Below are positions 13,992 to 23,338 of a stretch of DNA of 32,518 nt, one piece after another. The translations under genes and the position numbers were made by a program. This stretch comes from UBA1422 sp041859095. Its GTDB lineage: Bacteria; Bacillota; Clostridia; Peptostreptococcales; Anaerovoracaceae. The DNA is taken from contig JBHEKY010000001.1 in NCBI GenBank assembly GCA_041859095.1, forward strand, positions 1-32,518, written 5' to 3'. The stretch's first letter is position 1, and each line of letters begins with the position of its first letter. Below the pieces are notes generated by a model, which saw only the letters and a program-made list of their open reading frames with translations, ran no database searches and was not told the DNA's origin.

Positions 13992-15095
13992 TTATCGGAC
14001 ATACTCCTTTTCCACACTTGGCGCATTGCATAAGTGCATGAGGGCTGTATAGTCTACTTCGAAGGCGATGATGTCACCAACGTTTATATGCGTCTGGACA
14101 TCTTCCACGTCAACAATAGTATGATTGCTGGTTTGTCCCATGATTCGGATTCCTTTTTCTACCGGATGAATGTTTTCGAATGGCACCTCCTGGAGCCCGA
14201 ATCCCAGCACAGCGGTTCGTCGAAGTCCCCGGTTTTCAAAACTTTTTTGCTTCATAAATGCATCTACCGAAAGGATCCCACAGGGAACCGTTGGCTTTAT
14301 TCTTACCTCAATCACTTCTGCTTTGAATAGATAAGAGTCGGATGCAAGCAAAGCGATGTCTTTATTTGAATGAAAATAATCCTCTAGATATCTGCCTTCA
14401 ACATACTCAATCCCGAAAATGTGCTGGCCGCCAATTCTTAAATGATTGATTTTCTTAGGCAGAAGGCCTTGGGCCGCCAAATAGTAGGTGGATCCGTTTC
14501 CTCCTGAAAGGTAGGGGAACTTCACCCCCAGTTTCGCTTCCATACCTGATGCAATTTCTACAAATTGTTCGGTGTTTTTTGAGGTTGCTAAAATCGTTCC
14601 ATAGCAGCCAAAATTCGTACCGAGGCCATAAAGCTCGAGATTGGGCAAAGAAATGATTTTTTGAAGAGCTTCTTCAATTTCCTCCAGATTTTCGAACCAA
14701 ATCCCCTCTCGTAAGTCTCCCATATCTATCATCAACATAATTTGATGATCACGGTCCTGTCTTACCGCTTCACGGGAAATTTCATCTAGTACCTCGATGC
14801 TACTTACCAGGGAGATGTCCGCATAACGAACCACGTCCCCTATTTCGCTGAAACCGGGGCTTCGAAGCATTGCCTTGCAGCATGGCAACTCTTCCAATTT
14901 TTTGAGATTGGAGACCATGCTCTCAGCAACGACATCCATACCGCCATCTATCATCGCTCTAGCTGTTTCAGGCGCTCCATGGAAGACTTTGTTAACAGCC
15001 ATGACCGTAATTCCCATCTCGCCCAATTCAGCTACCAGCTTTCTGGAATTATGGGTAAGCCTTGTTATATTAAGCTCCAGACGGGGATAGCTCAT
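13992..15095 (-). CDS. Alanine/ornithine racemase family PLP enzyme (Orr-like)
   Basis: 367 aa from the ATG at 15093-15095, which overlaps the stop of the MttB-like gene (ATGA) and has GGAG 11 bases upstream; an earlier ATG at 15113 has no ribosome site. The N-terminal alanine racemase barrel has PLP lysine K36 in MAVNKVFHG. Later LMIDMGDLREG, LGTNFGCYG, SGGNGSTYYL and RIGGQHIFGIEYVEG match the group containing the ornithine racemase of Clostridium sticklandii. It should racemise an amino acid, but ornithine is not proven. Coupling to an MttB-like methyltransferase suggests a pathway handling both N-methyl groups and chirality, for example a betaine of proline or another amino acid. Confidence 0.85.
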   Translation of the reverse strand: MSYPRLELNITRLTHNSRKLVAELGEMGITVMAVNKVFHGAPETARAMIDGGMDVVAESMVSNLKKLEELPCCKAMLRSPGFSEIGDVVRYADISLVSSIEVLDEISREAVRQDRDHQIMLMIDMGDLREGIWFENLEEIEEALQKIISLPNLELYGLGTNFGCYGTILATSKNTEQFVEIASGMEAKLGVKFPYLSGGNGSTYYLAAQGLLPKKINHLRIGGQHIFGIEYVEGRYLEDYFHSNKDIALLASDSYLFKAEVIEVRIKPTVPCGILSVDAFMKQKSFENRGLRRTAVLGFGLQEVPFENIHPVEKGIRIMGQTSNHTIVDVEDVQTHINVGDIIAFEVDYTALMHLCNAPSVEKEYVR

Positions 15096-16609
15096 TTTGT
15101 ATCTTTCTCCCATTGATTGGTGGGTTTTGTAAATTTAATATATTGAGCAGGCTCTTCTATCCCGGCCTCCAGGCAAATTTTCACAAAGGCTTGATCCAAT
15201 GCGGCCTCTCTTTCTGGGTCGATATAATGGCTATTGTCTTTTAGGATTGCCTCAACTTTGTCATGGGCCTTGGTCATCATGTCCGGTGCTCCTTGTTTCA
15301 TCCATGCCGGCCGATCCTGAAAGTTCATTACGTCGCAGTCGTAGTTGTATTCCTGCCTGAAATGTTTCAGTGTATGGCGCTCTGAAAGGAAGCTGCCACC
15401 GGGGCCCACTTTGCAAATAATATCTTTCGCCAGGCTTTCGCTGCTCATGCTCATGCCTTTTTTGTAGTGCTTTATCAAGCCAATCATTTCCGCATCCATC
15501 ACAAGCTTTTCAGGGCTCATTTCCGCGATGACATTCAATCCACCGGCACCGGACATGTTATCAAACCCGGCTTGTGTAGCCATAAGTGCGCTACGTCCAC
15601 TTTCAAAACCTGCCTGGTAATCAATGGCCTTGGCGTCGGAAAGTGCTGCATATGTATGGGTCGGTAATCCGTAGTATTTGCCCATGACTCCATATCCTCC
15701 ACGAATCATATCACCTTCCATTGAATTCATGGGGGTGTAAGTAGTTTTCATGTTAAAGGTGCATGGCGCACCGCCATAAACAACCGGTGTTCCGGGCTTC
15801 ACGACCTGGCTTAGGACAACCCCAGCCAGTATTTCAACCGTATGCTGCAACAAAGCGCCTGCAAGACTGACCGGCGCAGTCGCCCCAGCGATGCTGGCGC
15901 AAATTAGTTCAATGGGAATATCCAGCTCCGCGCAGTCAATGATATTCGACGCACCAATATGGGAATAGCTGAGAGGCGAGACCGAACAAATATCAAAAAT
16001 GGTGTATGGTTTATTCTGAACTTCTTGTTCGCTGCCTCTTACCGCTTTCAACAATTCAAAGGTTCGCTTCGGACCAGCTTCATCCACTGCACCACCAATA
16101 ATCGGCTTGGTGGAATGCTTGATCTCCGTTAAATATATCAGTTGAGATCCCAATTGTAATGGGGCTTCCTCCGCTACCACTGACGAAGAGACAAAATCTA
16201 TTTGGGGCATGGCTTGCGCTACCTTAGTAATCGCAATCAAGTCCATCGCTGTGGACGATCTAGAAGTTGTTCCATCCTTGTCCAAAACCAAAACGGAGCT
16301 GCTCCCAGGGTTGAATCTTGGTTGGCCGTCCCCAAACTCACAGTAGAAGTTCCCTTCTCTGTCGTATAAGGAAAAGGTTTCAGGTGCCGTTTTGACAGAA
16401 TTCTCCACGATAGTTCTTGGAATCTTTACAGTCATAGTATCAAAATCTACTTGGCAACCAGCGCCACCAAGGATCTCCAATGCTTTTGGGTATTCAAAAC
16501 GAACGCCTGAGGATTCTAGAATCTCCAAGGCATTTTCGTGTATCACTTTTATTTGATCGTGATTAATGATTTGAAGTTGTGGCAAGTTGTCAAAAGAAAA
16601 TTTGCTCAT
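15092..16609 (-). CDS. MttB family (non-pyrrolysine) methylamine/betaine:corrinoid methyltransferase-like protein
   Basis: 505 aa from the ATG at 16607-16609, preceded by GGAGG at 7 bases; the open frame extends further without support. The sequence shows the MttB/MtgB family pattern: N-terminal IHENALEILESSGVRFEYPKALEIL, then FNPGSSSVLVLDKDG, a long barrel with VVYGGAPCTFNMKT and SGAGGLNVIAEMSPEK, and C-terminal DPEREAALDQAF. True trimethylamine MttB proteins carry an in-frame TAG for pyrrolysine. Here the reading frame is uninterrupted, as in the MtgB, MtpB and MtcB enzymes for glycine betaine, proline betaine and carnitine. It would pass a methyl group to a corrinoid protein. No corrinoid protein gene adjoins it. 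It has its own promoter and is coupled to the racemase. The substrate is unknown. Confidence 0.88.
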   Translation of the reverse strand: MSKFSFDNLPQLQIINHDQIKVIHENALEILESSGVRFEYPKALEILGGAGCQVDFDTMTVKIPRTIVENSVKTAPETFSLYDREGNFYCEFGDGQPRFNPGSSSVLVLDKDGTTSRSSTAMDLIAITKVAQAMPQIDFVSSSVVAEEAPLQLGSQLIYLTEIKHSTKPIIGGAVDEAGPKRTFELLKAVRGSEQEVQNKPYTIFDICSVSPLSYSHIGASNIIDCAELDIPIELICASIAGATAPVSLAGALLQHTVEILAGVVLSQVVKPGTPVVYGGAPCTFNMKTTYTPMNSMEGDMIRGGYGVMGKYYGLPTHTYAALSDAKAIDYQAGFESGRSALMATQAGFDNMSGAGGLNVIAEMSPEKLVMDAEMIGLIKHYKKGMSMSSESLAKDIICKVGPGGSFLSERHTLKHFRQEYNYDCDVMNFQDRPAWMKQGAPDMMTKAHDKVEAILKDNSHYIDPEREAALDQAFVKICLEAGIEEPAQYIKFTKPTNQWEKDTK

Positions 16610-16646
16610 GTGTACGCCTCCATAATGTTGAATTGTTTTCCAGTAA

Positions 16647-16675
16647 ATCATACCATTTGAACTAATATTTGTCAT
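16647..16675 (-). promoter_or_regulatory. Promoter of the MttB-like/racemase pair
   Basis: On minus: ATGACA (16670-16675), 17 bases, TATGAT (16647-16652). No strong terminator separates it from enolase, so readthrough may add to it. Confidence 0.55.
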
Positions 16676-16705
16676 GTGAAATTAACGGAAGTCATCCGTT
16701 GCTGC

Positions 16706-17980
16706 TTACAGCTTATGGATACCGAATTCGGCTTTACTGCCCAGATATTCTTCCAGTCTGAGCAATTGATTGTATTTGGCAACCCGATCGGTTCTTGACG
16801 GCGCCCCAGTCTTAATCTGCCCGGCATTTACGCCAACTGCCAGATCTGCAATGGTAACATCTTCCGTTTCCCCGGAACGATGAGATACAATGACCGCATA
16901 TCCGGCTTTTTTGGCTAGTTCGATGGTATCTAGGGTTTCAGTCAACGTACCAATCTGATTAACTTTAATTAAAATCGAATTGGCAACTCCCAATTCAATA
17001 CCCTTCGCCAGCCTCTTGGGATTGGTTGCAAAAAGATCATCTCCAACCAATTGTACGTTTCCACCTAACCGCTGGGTGAGTAGTCTCCATCCATCCCAGT
17101 CATCTTCTGACAAACCATCTTCAATAGAAAAAAAGGGATACTTTTCGACTAGCATCTGATAATAGTCAATCATTTGTGTCGTAGTTCTCTTCACCCCTTC
17201 GCCTCGGAAATCATAGGTCTTTGTATCTGGGTTATACAGCCCAGATGCGGCCACATCGATGGCCAGTACAATATCCTGTCCAGGTTGATATCCCGCCCGC
17301 TTGATCGCTTCAATCATCAGTTCAATGGCCTCTTCATTTGAAGCCAGATGAGGGGCAAATCCCCCTTCATCCCCCACCGCAGTACTCATTCCTTTTTCTC
17401 GAAGCACTGCATGAAGATTGTGGTAAGTTTCCGCCCCCATCCGCAAACATTCCTTGAAGTTTTTTGCCCCAATGGGCATAATCATGAATTCCTGAATATC
17501 CAGGTTATTGTCGGCATGCTGGCCGCCATTTAATATGTTCATCATCGGTACTGGAAGCAATGTTCCATTTTCCTTTCCAATATACTGGAATAATGGGATT
17601 CCAAGATGTTTTGATGCTCCGTGGGCAGTCGCAAGGGAAACTCCAAGCATTGCGTTAGCCCCTAGACTTGATTTGTTTTTTGTGCCATCAAGCGCACTCA
17701 AAACTCCGTCAAGTCCTGATTGATCTAGCGCGCTCCGCCCGACGATTGCATTGGCAATGGGTCCGTTCACATTGCCAACTGCTTTTGAAACCCCTTTCCC
17801 CAGATACCTCTTCAGGTCACCATCTCTCAATTCAATGGCTTCATGGATTCCGGTAGAGGCCCCGGAAGGAATGATTGCCCGCCCCATGCTACCATCTTCC
17901 AAAAATAAATCCACCTCCACGGTGGGGTTTCCTCTGGAATCTAAAACTTCGCGAGCAAGCACTTTTTCAATCTTTGACAT
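16706..17980 (-). CDS. eno: Enolase (phosphopyruvate hydratase)
   Basis: 424 aa, full family length. Signature residues are E205 in VGDEGGFAPHL, metal ligands in LAIDVAASGLY and FFSIEDGLSEDDWDGW, catalytic K339 in ILIKVNQIGT and SHRSGETED at 366-374. It converts 2-phosphoglycerate to phosphoenolpyruvate. An AAGGAG site precedes it. It sits 37 bases after the beta-phosphoglucomutase gene, an unusual place; in most Firmicutes eno lies with gpmI, tpiA and pgk. The usual Glu after VAAS (VAASEFY) is Gly here. Confidence 0.97.
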   Translation of the reverse strand: MSKIEKVLAREVLDSRGNPTVEVDLFLEDGSMGRAIIPSGASTGIHEAIELRDGDLKRYLGKGVSKAVGNVNGPIANAIVGRSALDQSGLDGVLSALDGTKNKSSLGANAMLGVSLATAHGASKHLGIPLFQYIGKENGTLLPVPMMNILNGGQHADNNLDIQEFMIMPIGAKNFKECLRMGAETYHNLHAVLREKGMSTAVGDEGGFAPHLASNEEAIELMIEAIKRAGYQPGQDIVLAIDVAASGLYNPDTKTYDFRGEGVKRTTTQMIDYYQMLVEKYPFFSIEDGLSEDDWDGWRLLTQRLGGNVQLVGDDLFATNPKRLAKGIELGVANSILIKVNQIGTLTETLDTIELAKKAGYAVIVSHRSGETEDVTIADLAVGVNAGQIKTGAPSRTDRVAKYNQLLRLEEYLGSKAEFGIHKL

Positions 17981-18017
17981 CTGGTTTCTCCTTTATCCCA
18001 ACGCTCTACTTTTTCGC

Positions 18018-18653
18018 TCAAATAATTTTGAGCAAATCTTGTATCTGTGCAAGTCTATATTTTGCCACTCCCAGATCTCCTGCTTCTCCGATGGCTGCGG
18101 CATCCATGCCAGCAGCCTTTGCCGCCATGATTCCGGAAGATGCATCCTCCACCACCAGGCATTCTTTGGGATCCACTTTCATTCTTTTTGCGGCAATCAA
18201 AAATACTTCTGGGTTGGGTTTCGAGTGGGTGACATCTGTACCGTCTGAAACGGCATCAAAAAATGTATCCAAACCCAAACGCTCAAGGATGAACTTTGTG
18301 TTCTTGCTGGAAGAACCGATGGCTACCTTCAACCCAGCCTTCCTGATTGCCTCTAGGGTTTCTTTCACTTCCGATTCAAGATCTTTTGGCGATAGTCTGG
18401 TCAAAAGATTCCGGTATATCATATTTTTCTTGTTGGCGTAATGCTCTTTCATTTCACGGGAAAAGTTCTTATCCCTCCCTTCCAGTAAAATCTCCAAGCT
18501 AGCCATTCGGTCCACTCCCCGCATCCTGTCATTGAGTCTGCGGTTGTAAGGAATCTTCAGTTCTCGGGCAATCTCTTTCCAGGCCGAATAATGATATTCA
18601 TCGGTATGGCAAATAACGCCATCCAAATCAAAGATAACTGCTTGATATTTCAT
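18018..18653 (-). CDS. pgmB: Beta-phosphoglucomutase
   Basis: 211 aa HAD-superfamily protein. The nucleophile and acid are D9 and D11 in FDLDGVICHTDEYHYSAWK, which is the beta-phosphoglucomutase pattern; later motifs are AIGSSSKN and VEDASSGIMAAKAAGM. It converts beta-glucose 1-phosphate to glucose 6-phosphate. The gene overlaps the end of the GH65 phosphorylase gene by 26 bases and has a GAGGGCG site inside it. This fits direct use of the phosphorylase product. Confidence 0.93.
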   Translation of the reverse strand: MKYQAVIFDLDGVICHTDEYHYSAWKEIARELKIPYNRRLNDRMRGVDRMASLEILLEGRDKNFSREMKEHYANKKNMIYRNLLTRLSPKDLESEVKETLEAIRKAGLKVAIGSSSKNTKFILERLGLDTFFDAVSDGTDVTHSKPNPEVFLIAAKRMKVDPKECLVVEDASSGIMAAKAAGMDAAAIGEAGDLGVAKYRLAQIQDLLKII

Positions 18654-20955
18654 GCTTCGCCCTCTTCTTGGATCTGGCCGGTCTCTTCACCGTCAGATTG
18701 TCAACTAAGGTATACAGTTTGCCGTATACTTTTACCGTTTTACTTTTACCTTTTTCCAGCGTGAGTATGCATTCCAAATCCGTTACAGTTACATCGATTC
18801 TGGAGTTTTCATATAAAATCTTAAAACTGTACTTCTTCCACTTCCCCGGCAAAATGGGCCAGAACGAGATACCTTGCTCTTTTAGTCGGAATCCACCGAA
18901 GCCATAAACGATTGTAAGAAATGTTCCTGCCATGTTAGCCGTGTGAATGCCGTCCTTTCTGTTATGATGTAAATCCCACAAATCCATTTTAGCCGAATCT
19001 CCGAAATACTGATACGCCCGTTCCTCCAACCCGAGTCTCGCCGCGACGATACTATAAATTGGCGGTGAAAGGGAGGAGTCGTGGGTAGTGATTTTTTCGT
19101 AGTATCTGAAAGAACTCCGCATGGTCTCGATGCTCTGTGCATCTTCCAACATGAAATAAGCCAGAACGGTGTCTGCCTGTTTGCAGATTTGGTGTCGATA
19201 AAGATGGAGGGGATGATAGTGAAGGAGCAAAGGAAAATTTTCCTTTGGGATACTTGCCATATCCCAAGCCTTCTTCTGGAGAAAGGAATCGTCTTGCGGA
19301 TTTATTTTTCGCTCTTTGTCATAGGGAAGATACATGGCTTCTGCGGCCTTAATAAATTGCCTGATTTCCGTTATTTTCAGTTTGATTTTTTTTGCAACAG
19401 TATCCAACAACCCCGCTTCCTTGAGCATGGTATAAAATTTTACAGCCCATCTCAGATGATATTGGGCTAAGACATTTGTATAGTAATTGTTGTTCACAAT
19501 GCAAGTATACTCGTCCGGACCGGTTACGTCGTTGATATGAAATTCGCCATGATAAAAATTGCCTGTGTCAATCCATAGCCGCGCGGTTTCGAAGAGGATT
19601 TCCGCCCCTTTTTCTGCAACAAAGTTAATGTCTTTTGTGGCGAGATAATAAGCGATGATGGAATAGGCTATGGCTCCATTGATGTGATACTGGGCAGATC
19701 CTGCCGGAAAGTAGCCAGAGCACTCCTGACCGGTTATTGTTCGCCACGGATACAACGCACCTTTTTTATGACCCATAATTGTTGCATTTATTTTGGCTTG
19801 CTCCAGTTGTAAATATCGGGAGTCAATCAACACTCTTGAGTCGGCGGGATTCGTGATAGTAAAAAAGGGCTGGATATATGTTTCTGAGTCCCAAAAATAT
19901 TGACCCTCATAACCGTCCCCACTCAGACCTTTTGGGGCAATGTTTCCGAAGCTATCCTTACTCACAGACTGATTGAGCTGGTACATATTATACAGCACTG
20001 CCACCTCAAGTTCATCGTCCCCTTCAATGTTAATAAAACAGTTCTGCCAATAACTGTGCAGATGACCCTGTTGCTTGTGATGCAGCTTGTCAGTAGGTTC
20101 AGAAATTGCATGATTCATTTCTTCCAAGGCTTGTAATCTACAATCCGCATATCGTATTGAATCACAAAAAACAGCATATTTCGTTAGCTTGATTTCTCTG
20201 CCTTGTTCGGCGGTGGTCCTCATGACACAAACGGCTCTATTGTTTTCAACGATGAATTCACTTTGATTTTGTTGGGATAATACATTTTTAACACTGCTAC
20301 AGACTTCCAGCCCAGAAAGCGAGGTTCGGGATGTAATGTAAGAAGCACCATCTTTTAACTCACAGCTGACCGGTGTTAAGTATTCTGCATCCGTGCATGG
20401 TGTGCGAGGGTCTTTCTTGTCGGAATAGTTGCTTACATTTCCATTATGAGCAGATTGTATGATGATTTCACCCGAAAAATTCAGGGGTTTCACTTGATAC
20501 TCAATGAGAAAAAGAGGTAGTTGATGCAACGATGCCATCCGGGTTATTTTGATATGAGCCTCTTTCCCTTTGGGGGATCGCCATTTCACTTCCCTAATCG
20601 TGACCCCATAATCCATATCCAAGATAAGCTTATAGTCAAGCAATGTCCCACTGAACATGGAGAACTGCTCTCCTTCCAGAAAAAGTCTGATTTCCTGAGT
20701 ATCAGCCACATTTAGCATGACTTGTTTGGTTTCCGGAAGACCATAAAGCTTTTCTGCCTGAGGCATATCCGCATAATCATAGAATCCATTGATATACTGG
20801 CTGCGGGTAATCAGATACCCATCCGGGTATCCCTCTTCAAAATCATAACGCACCCCAATATAACCATTGGCATTGTGAAAAATGGCTTCGTTTAAAACCA
20901 CACGCTGATTATCCAAGGGGAAATCCTTTAGCTTGTATATTTTTCTGTCCTTCAT
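18628..20955 (-). CDS. Glycoside hydrolase family 65 phosphorylase (probable trehalose phosphorylase)
   Basis: 775 aa. The N-terminal beta-sandwich is followed by an (alpha/alpha)6 barrel with GQYFWDSETYIQPFF (352-366), catalytic acid E482 in DVTGPDEYTCIVNNNYYTN, and KQADTVLAYFML near 610; a C-terminal beta domain closes it. GH65 inverting phosphorylases split trehalose, kojibiose, nigerose, maltose or trehalose 6-phosphate to beta-glucose 1-phosphate and a sugar. Sequence alone does not fix the substrate. The operon, with trehalose 6-phosphate synthase/phosphatase upstream and beta-phosphoglucomutase downstream, makes trehalose the best guess. Kojibiose or trehalose 6-phosphate remain possible. 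A GGGAGG site precedes the ATG. Confidence 0.9.
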   Translation of the reverse strand: MKDRKIYKLKDFPLDNQRVVLNEAIFHNANGYIGVRYDFEEGYPDGYLITRSQYINGFYDYADMPQAEKLYGLPETKQVMLNVADTQEIRLFLEGEQFSMFSGTLLDYKLILDMDYGVTIREVKWRSPKGKEAHIKITRMASLHQLPLFLIEYQVKPLNFSGEIIIQSAHNGNVSNYSDKKDPRTPCTDAEYLTPVSCELKDGASYITSRTSLSGLEVCSSVKNVLSQQNQSEFIVENNRAVCVMRTTAEQGREIKLTKYAVFCDSIRYADCRLQALEEMNHAISEPTDKLHHKQQGHLHSYWQNCFINIEGDDELEVAVLYNMYQLNQSVSKDSFGNIAPKGLSGDGYEGQYFWDSETYIQPFFTITNPADSRVLIDSRYLQLEQAKINATIMGHKKGALYPWRTITGQECSGYFPAGSAQYHINGAIAYSIIAYYLATKDINFVAEKGAEILFETARLWIDTGNFYHGEFHINDVTGPDEYTCIVNNNYYTNVLAQYHLRWAVKFYTMLKEAGLLDTVAKKIKLKITEIRQFIKAAEAMYLPYDKERKINPQDDSFLQKKAWDMASIPKENFPLLLHYHPLHLYRHQICKQADTVLAYFMLEDAQSIETMRSSFRYYEKITTHDSSLSPPIYSIVAARLGLEERAYQYFGDSAKMDLWDLHHNRKDGIHTANMAGTFLTIVYGFGGFRLKEQGISFWPILPGKWKKYSFKILYENSRIDVTVTDLECILTLEKGKSKTVKVYGKLYTLVDNLTVKRPARSKKRAKHEISSSYL

Positions 20956-20987
20956 CCTGAAGCCTCCCTGCCTGCTCTCATCTAATG

Positions 20988-23189
20988 CTATTCGATCTTT
21001 TCAGTTTCCACAAATCGTTTCAGCACTTTGCGCATTGTCTGCCATGATTTTGTTCGATATCTGGCAGCAGTTTTGCTCAGTCCAACTTTCACGGAAATGG
21101 CGTTTTGCGGGAGTGCGCGGAAGACGTCTTCGTCAGTCAGATCGTCGCCTGCGCCAAACAAGAAATCATATCCGTTATGATCAATCATCATCGTGGCAGC
21201 AATCCCTTTGTTAACCCTACTGTCTTTTAATTCCAAAACTTTGCTACCTTCCTGTATCAAAAGTGATGATGATTTTGTCATAGAAACCAGGGTCTGTTTT
21301 AGTTCATTTAATTTGGCCACCACCATATCAGGGTTGCATCTTCTGTAGTGCAGGGAGAGTGCAAATTCCTTTTCTTCTACAATGGCACCGGGCATTCGGT
21401 CCGCATAAAGTTCAAAGATCGGTCTGACAGATTCCTTCCATTCATTGTCCAGTGCTGCTGTCATGATCCACTTTTGTCCTGCATGTTTTAACCACAATCC
21501 ATGGGAGGCAACCAAACTAAGCCCTTGGATATCGGCAAACCAGTTGTCAAGAATTTTCCTGTCCCGTCCTGATATTAGCACAACCGTGTTTTTTCCATCA
21601 CTGATCAGCGAGCGTAGCAATTCTTTCAGTTCGGAATCCGGTGTGGCTTGTTCGGGAATGGCTTTAAATCCAACCAAGGTACCGTCATAATCCAAGAAGA
21701 TAATTCTTTTTTTTGCATTCCGATACCCCTTTTCGATAGCATCTTTACTTGTTTCGATTTGTTTGGGCAATGCCACCACTTCGGCATCCTCGCAGGTACT
21801 CTTCAGTTGCTTGAGGAAATCTTCCGCCCACACTTCAACGGTATAACGTTGCAACCGCTGATGCATTATTTTGTTTCTTGCGATTTTTTCTTCGACCGGC
21901 ATTTCCAAAGCAGTCATAATGCCTTTGGCTACTGAATCGGAATCATTGGCATTTACGATGACAGCCTCAGCCAGTTCGCTTGCCGCACCAGCCGTTTCAC
22001 TAAGCACTAGCATTCCACCGTAGTCAGTCCGTGCAGCCACATATTCTTTGGCAATCAAATTCATCCCGTCTCGAAGCGGGGTTACTAAAAGAACATCCGA
22101 GTTTCGATAAAGCGCAATCAGTTCTTCCTGGGAAAAGGTTTTGAACAGGAACCATATGGGCATCCAGTTCATCGTACCAAAGGTGCCGTTTGTCTCACTA
22201 ACCATTTCTCTAATCTCTTTTAAGAGCAGTTCATAATTTTCTATCTCAGTTCTGGAAGGTGCCACGATCAGGTTCAGTCTTACCTTGCCATTATATTGTG
22301 GATATTTGACCAGGAAGTTGTTATAGGATCGGATCCTTGCAGGAATACCTTTCGAGTAATCCAACCGATCGATGGATAATATGATTTTTTTTGATTCTTT
22401 TATTTTTTTAATCTCCTGGACTTCCGGAGAAAGGTTGGTTTCATCGTAAGCGCCGTTAAACCGCTTATAATCAATCCCCATGGGGAAAGAATCAACTTTC
22501 ACATACCGGTCTTCATAATTGATAACGTTTAATACATCGTCCAACCCCAGTAATCTTCTCGTACAGCTAAGAAAATGCCGAACATAGTCGTAGGTATGGA
22601 ATCCGATTAAATCCGCACCTAAGAGTCCTCTCAGAATCTCCTCACGCCACACCAGCAGTCGAAACAGTTCGGCTGATGGGAAAGGGATATGAAGAAAGAA
22701 GCCTACCTGGACAGCAGGGTTGTGTCGTTTGATGATTTCCGGCAAAAGCATCAGCTGATAATCATGGACCCAAATGGTGTCCTTCTTTCCAATGGAGCTT
22801 TTTACTCGATCATAAAACTTTTGGTTTACTTCACAATATGCTTCCCAGGTGTTGATGTTGTATTCGGTCTGAGAAGAAAAATAATGAAACAAAGGCCAAA
22901 TGGTGTTGTTGCAAAAGCCAAAATAGTACTTGTTAATTTCATCCTGGCTAAGAAAGACTGGAAGGCAATTATATTTTTCCTTTAAGGTTTTTTCGATACT
23001 TCTCTTCTCTCTGCCGGTAAGCTCTTCGTCAGCAATTCCGGGCCAGCCCACCCAAACAGAATCTGCCTCTTCATGGTATTTTTTTAGGCCTGTGCTTAAT
23101 CCACCGATACTGTCAATATACTCTAAACGCTTTCCGCTTTTTTTTACTGTTACCGGAAGCCTGTTGGAAATGATTATAATCCGACTCAT
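20988..23189 (-). CDS. otsA-otsB fusion: Bifunctional trehalose-6-phosphate synthase / trehalose-6-phosphate phosphatase
   Basis: 733 aa. Residues 1 to about 470 are a GT20 glycosyltransferase: ISNRLPVTV, SIGGLSTGLKK, VWVGWPG, VHDYQLMLLPEII, GFFLHIPFPS, LSIDRLDYSKGIP and VTPLRDGMNLIAKEYVA, as in OtsA. From about 490 to the end is a HAD phosphatase with FLDYDGTL near residue 500, LISGRDR, and GAGDDLTDEDVF near 690, as in OtsB. It makes trehalose 6-phosphate from a nucleotide glucose donor and glucose 6-phosphate and then removes the phosphate. Such fusions are well known in some bacteria and in plants. First gene of the trehalose operon, with an AAGGAGGG site and a structured 5' leader. Confidence 0.95.
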   Translation of the reverse strand: MSRIIIISNRLPVTVKKSGKRLEYIDSIGGLSTGLKKYHEEADSVWVGWPGIADEELTGREKRSIEKTLKEKYNCLPVFLSQDEINKYYFGFCNNTIWPLFHYFSSQTEYNINTWEAYCEVNQKFYDRVKSSIGKKDTIWVHDYQLMLLPEIIKRHNPAVQVGFFLHIPFPSAELFRLLVWREEILRGLLGADLIGFHTYDYVRHFLSCTRRLLGLDDVLNVINYEDRYVKVDSFPMGIDYKRFNGAYDETNLSPEVQEIKKIKESKKIILSIDRLDYSKGIPARIRSYNNFLVKYPQYNGKVRLNLIVAPSRTEIENYELLLKEIREMVSETNGTFGTMNWMPIWFLFKTFSQEELIALYRNSDVLLVTPLRDGMNLIAKEYVAARTDYGGMLVLSETAGAASELAEAVIVNANDSDSVAKGIMTALEMPVEEKIARNKIMHQRLQRYTVEVWAEDFLKQLKSTCEDAEVVALPKQIETSKDAIEKGYRNAKKRIIFLDYDGTLVGFKAIPEQATPDSELKELLRSLISDGKNTVVLISGRDRKILDNWFADIQGLSLVASHGLWLKHAGQKWIMTAALDNEWKESVRPIFELYADRMPGAIVEEKEFALSLHYRRCNPDMVVAKLNELKQTLVSMTKSSSLLIQEGSKVLELKDSRVNKGIAATMMIDHNGYDFLFGAGDDLTDEDVFRALPQNAISVKVGLSKTAARYRTKSWQTMRKVLKRFVETEKIE

Positions 23190-23234
23190 GGAAATCCCTC
23201 CTTACAGCTTGCCTGGGATTCGTTTACGAATAAA

Positions 23235-23315
23235 CAAAAACCGACCTTGTGGATCGGTTCGCGTGTCATTGTATTTATGGGCAACGTCTAAATGCGAACT
23301 CGCATCTCCGATCCC
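23235..23315 (-). promoter_or_regulatory. Structured leader RNA with terminator, upstream of the trehalose operon
   Basis: On minus, a terminator hairpin ACCGATCC-ACAA-GGTCGGT-TTTTG (23235-23258) precedes the otsA-otsB start by about 45 bases. The 5' arm CCGATCC (23251-23257) also pairs perfectly with GGATCGG (23308-23314), so an upstream long-range stem and the terminator exclude each other. Inside that stem TTCGC/GCGAA (23294-23298 with 23258-23262) can extend it, CGTTG/CAATG (23282-23286 with 23267-23271) forms a hairpin, and ATTTA (23289-23293) can pair with TAAAT in its loop (23273-23277) as an H-type pseudoknot. This layout is riboswitch-like; I recognise no known class. Confidence 0.55.
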
Positions 23316-23338
23316 TTCGGTAAATACTTTTTATAAAT

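Noticed and set aside
12953..13992. Possible lysine riboswitch at the dapF-dapL operon
   Set aside because: The promoter is about 25 bases from the start codon, leaving no room for an aptamer.
15092..16609. Pyrrolysine-containing trimethylamine methyltransferase
   Set aside because: The reading frame has no in-frame TAG, so it belongs to the non-pyrrolysine MttB group.
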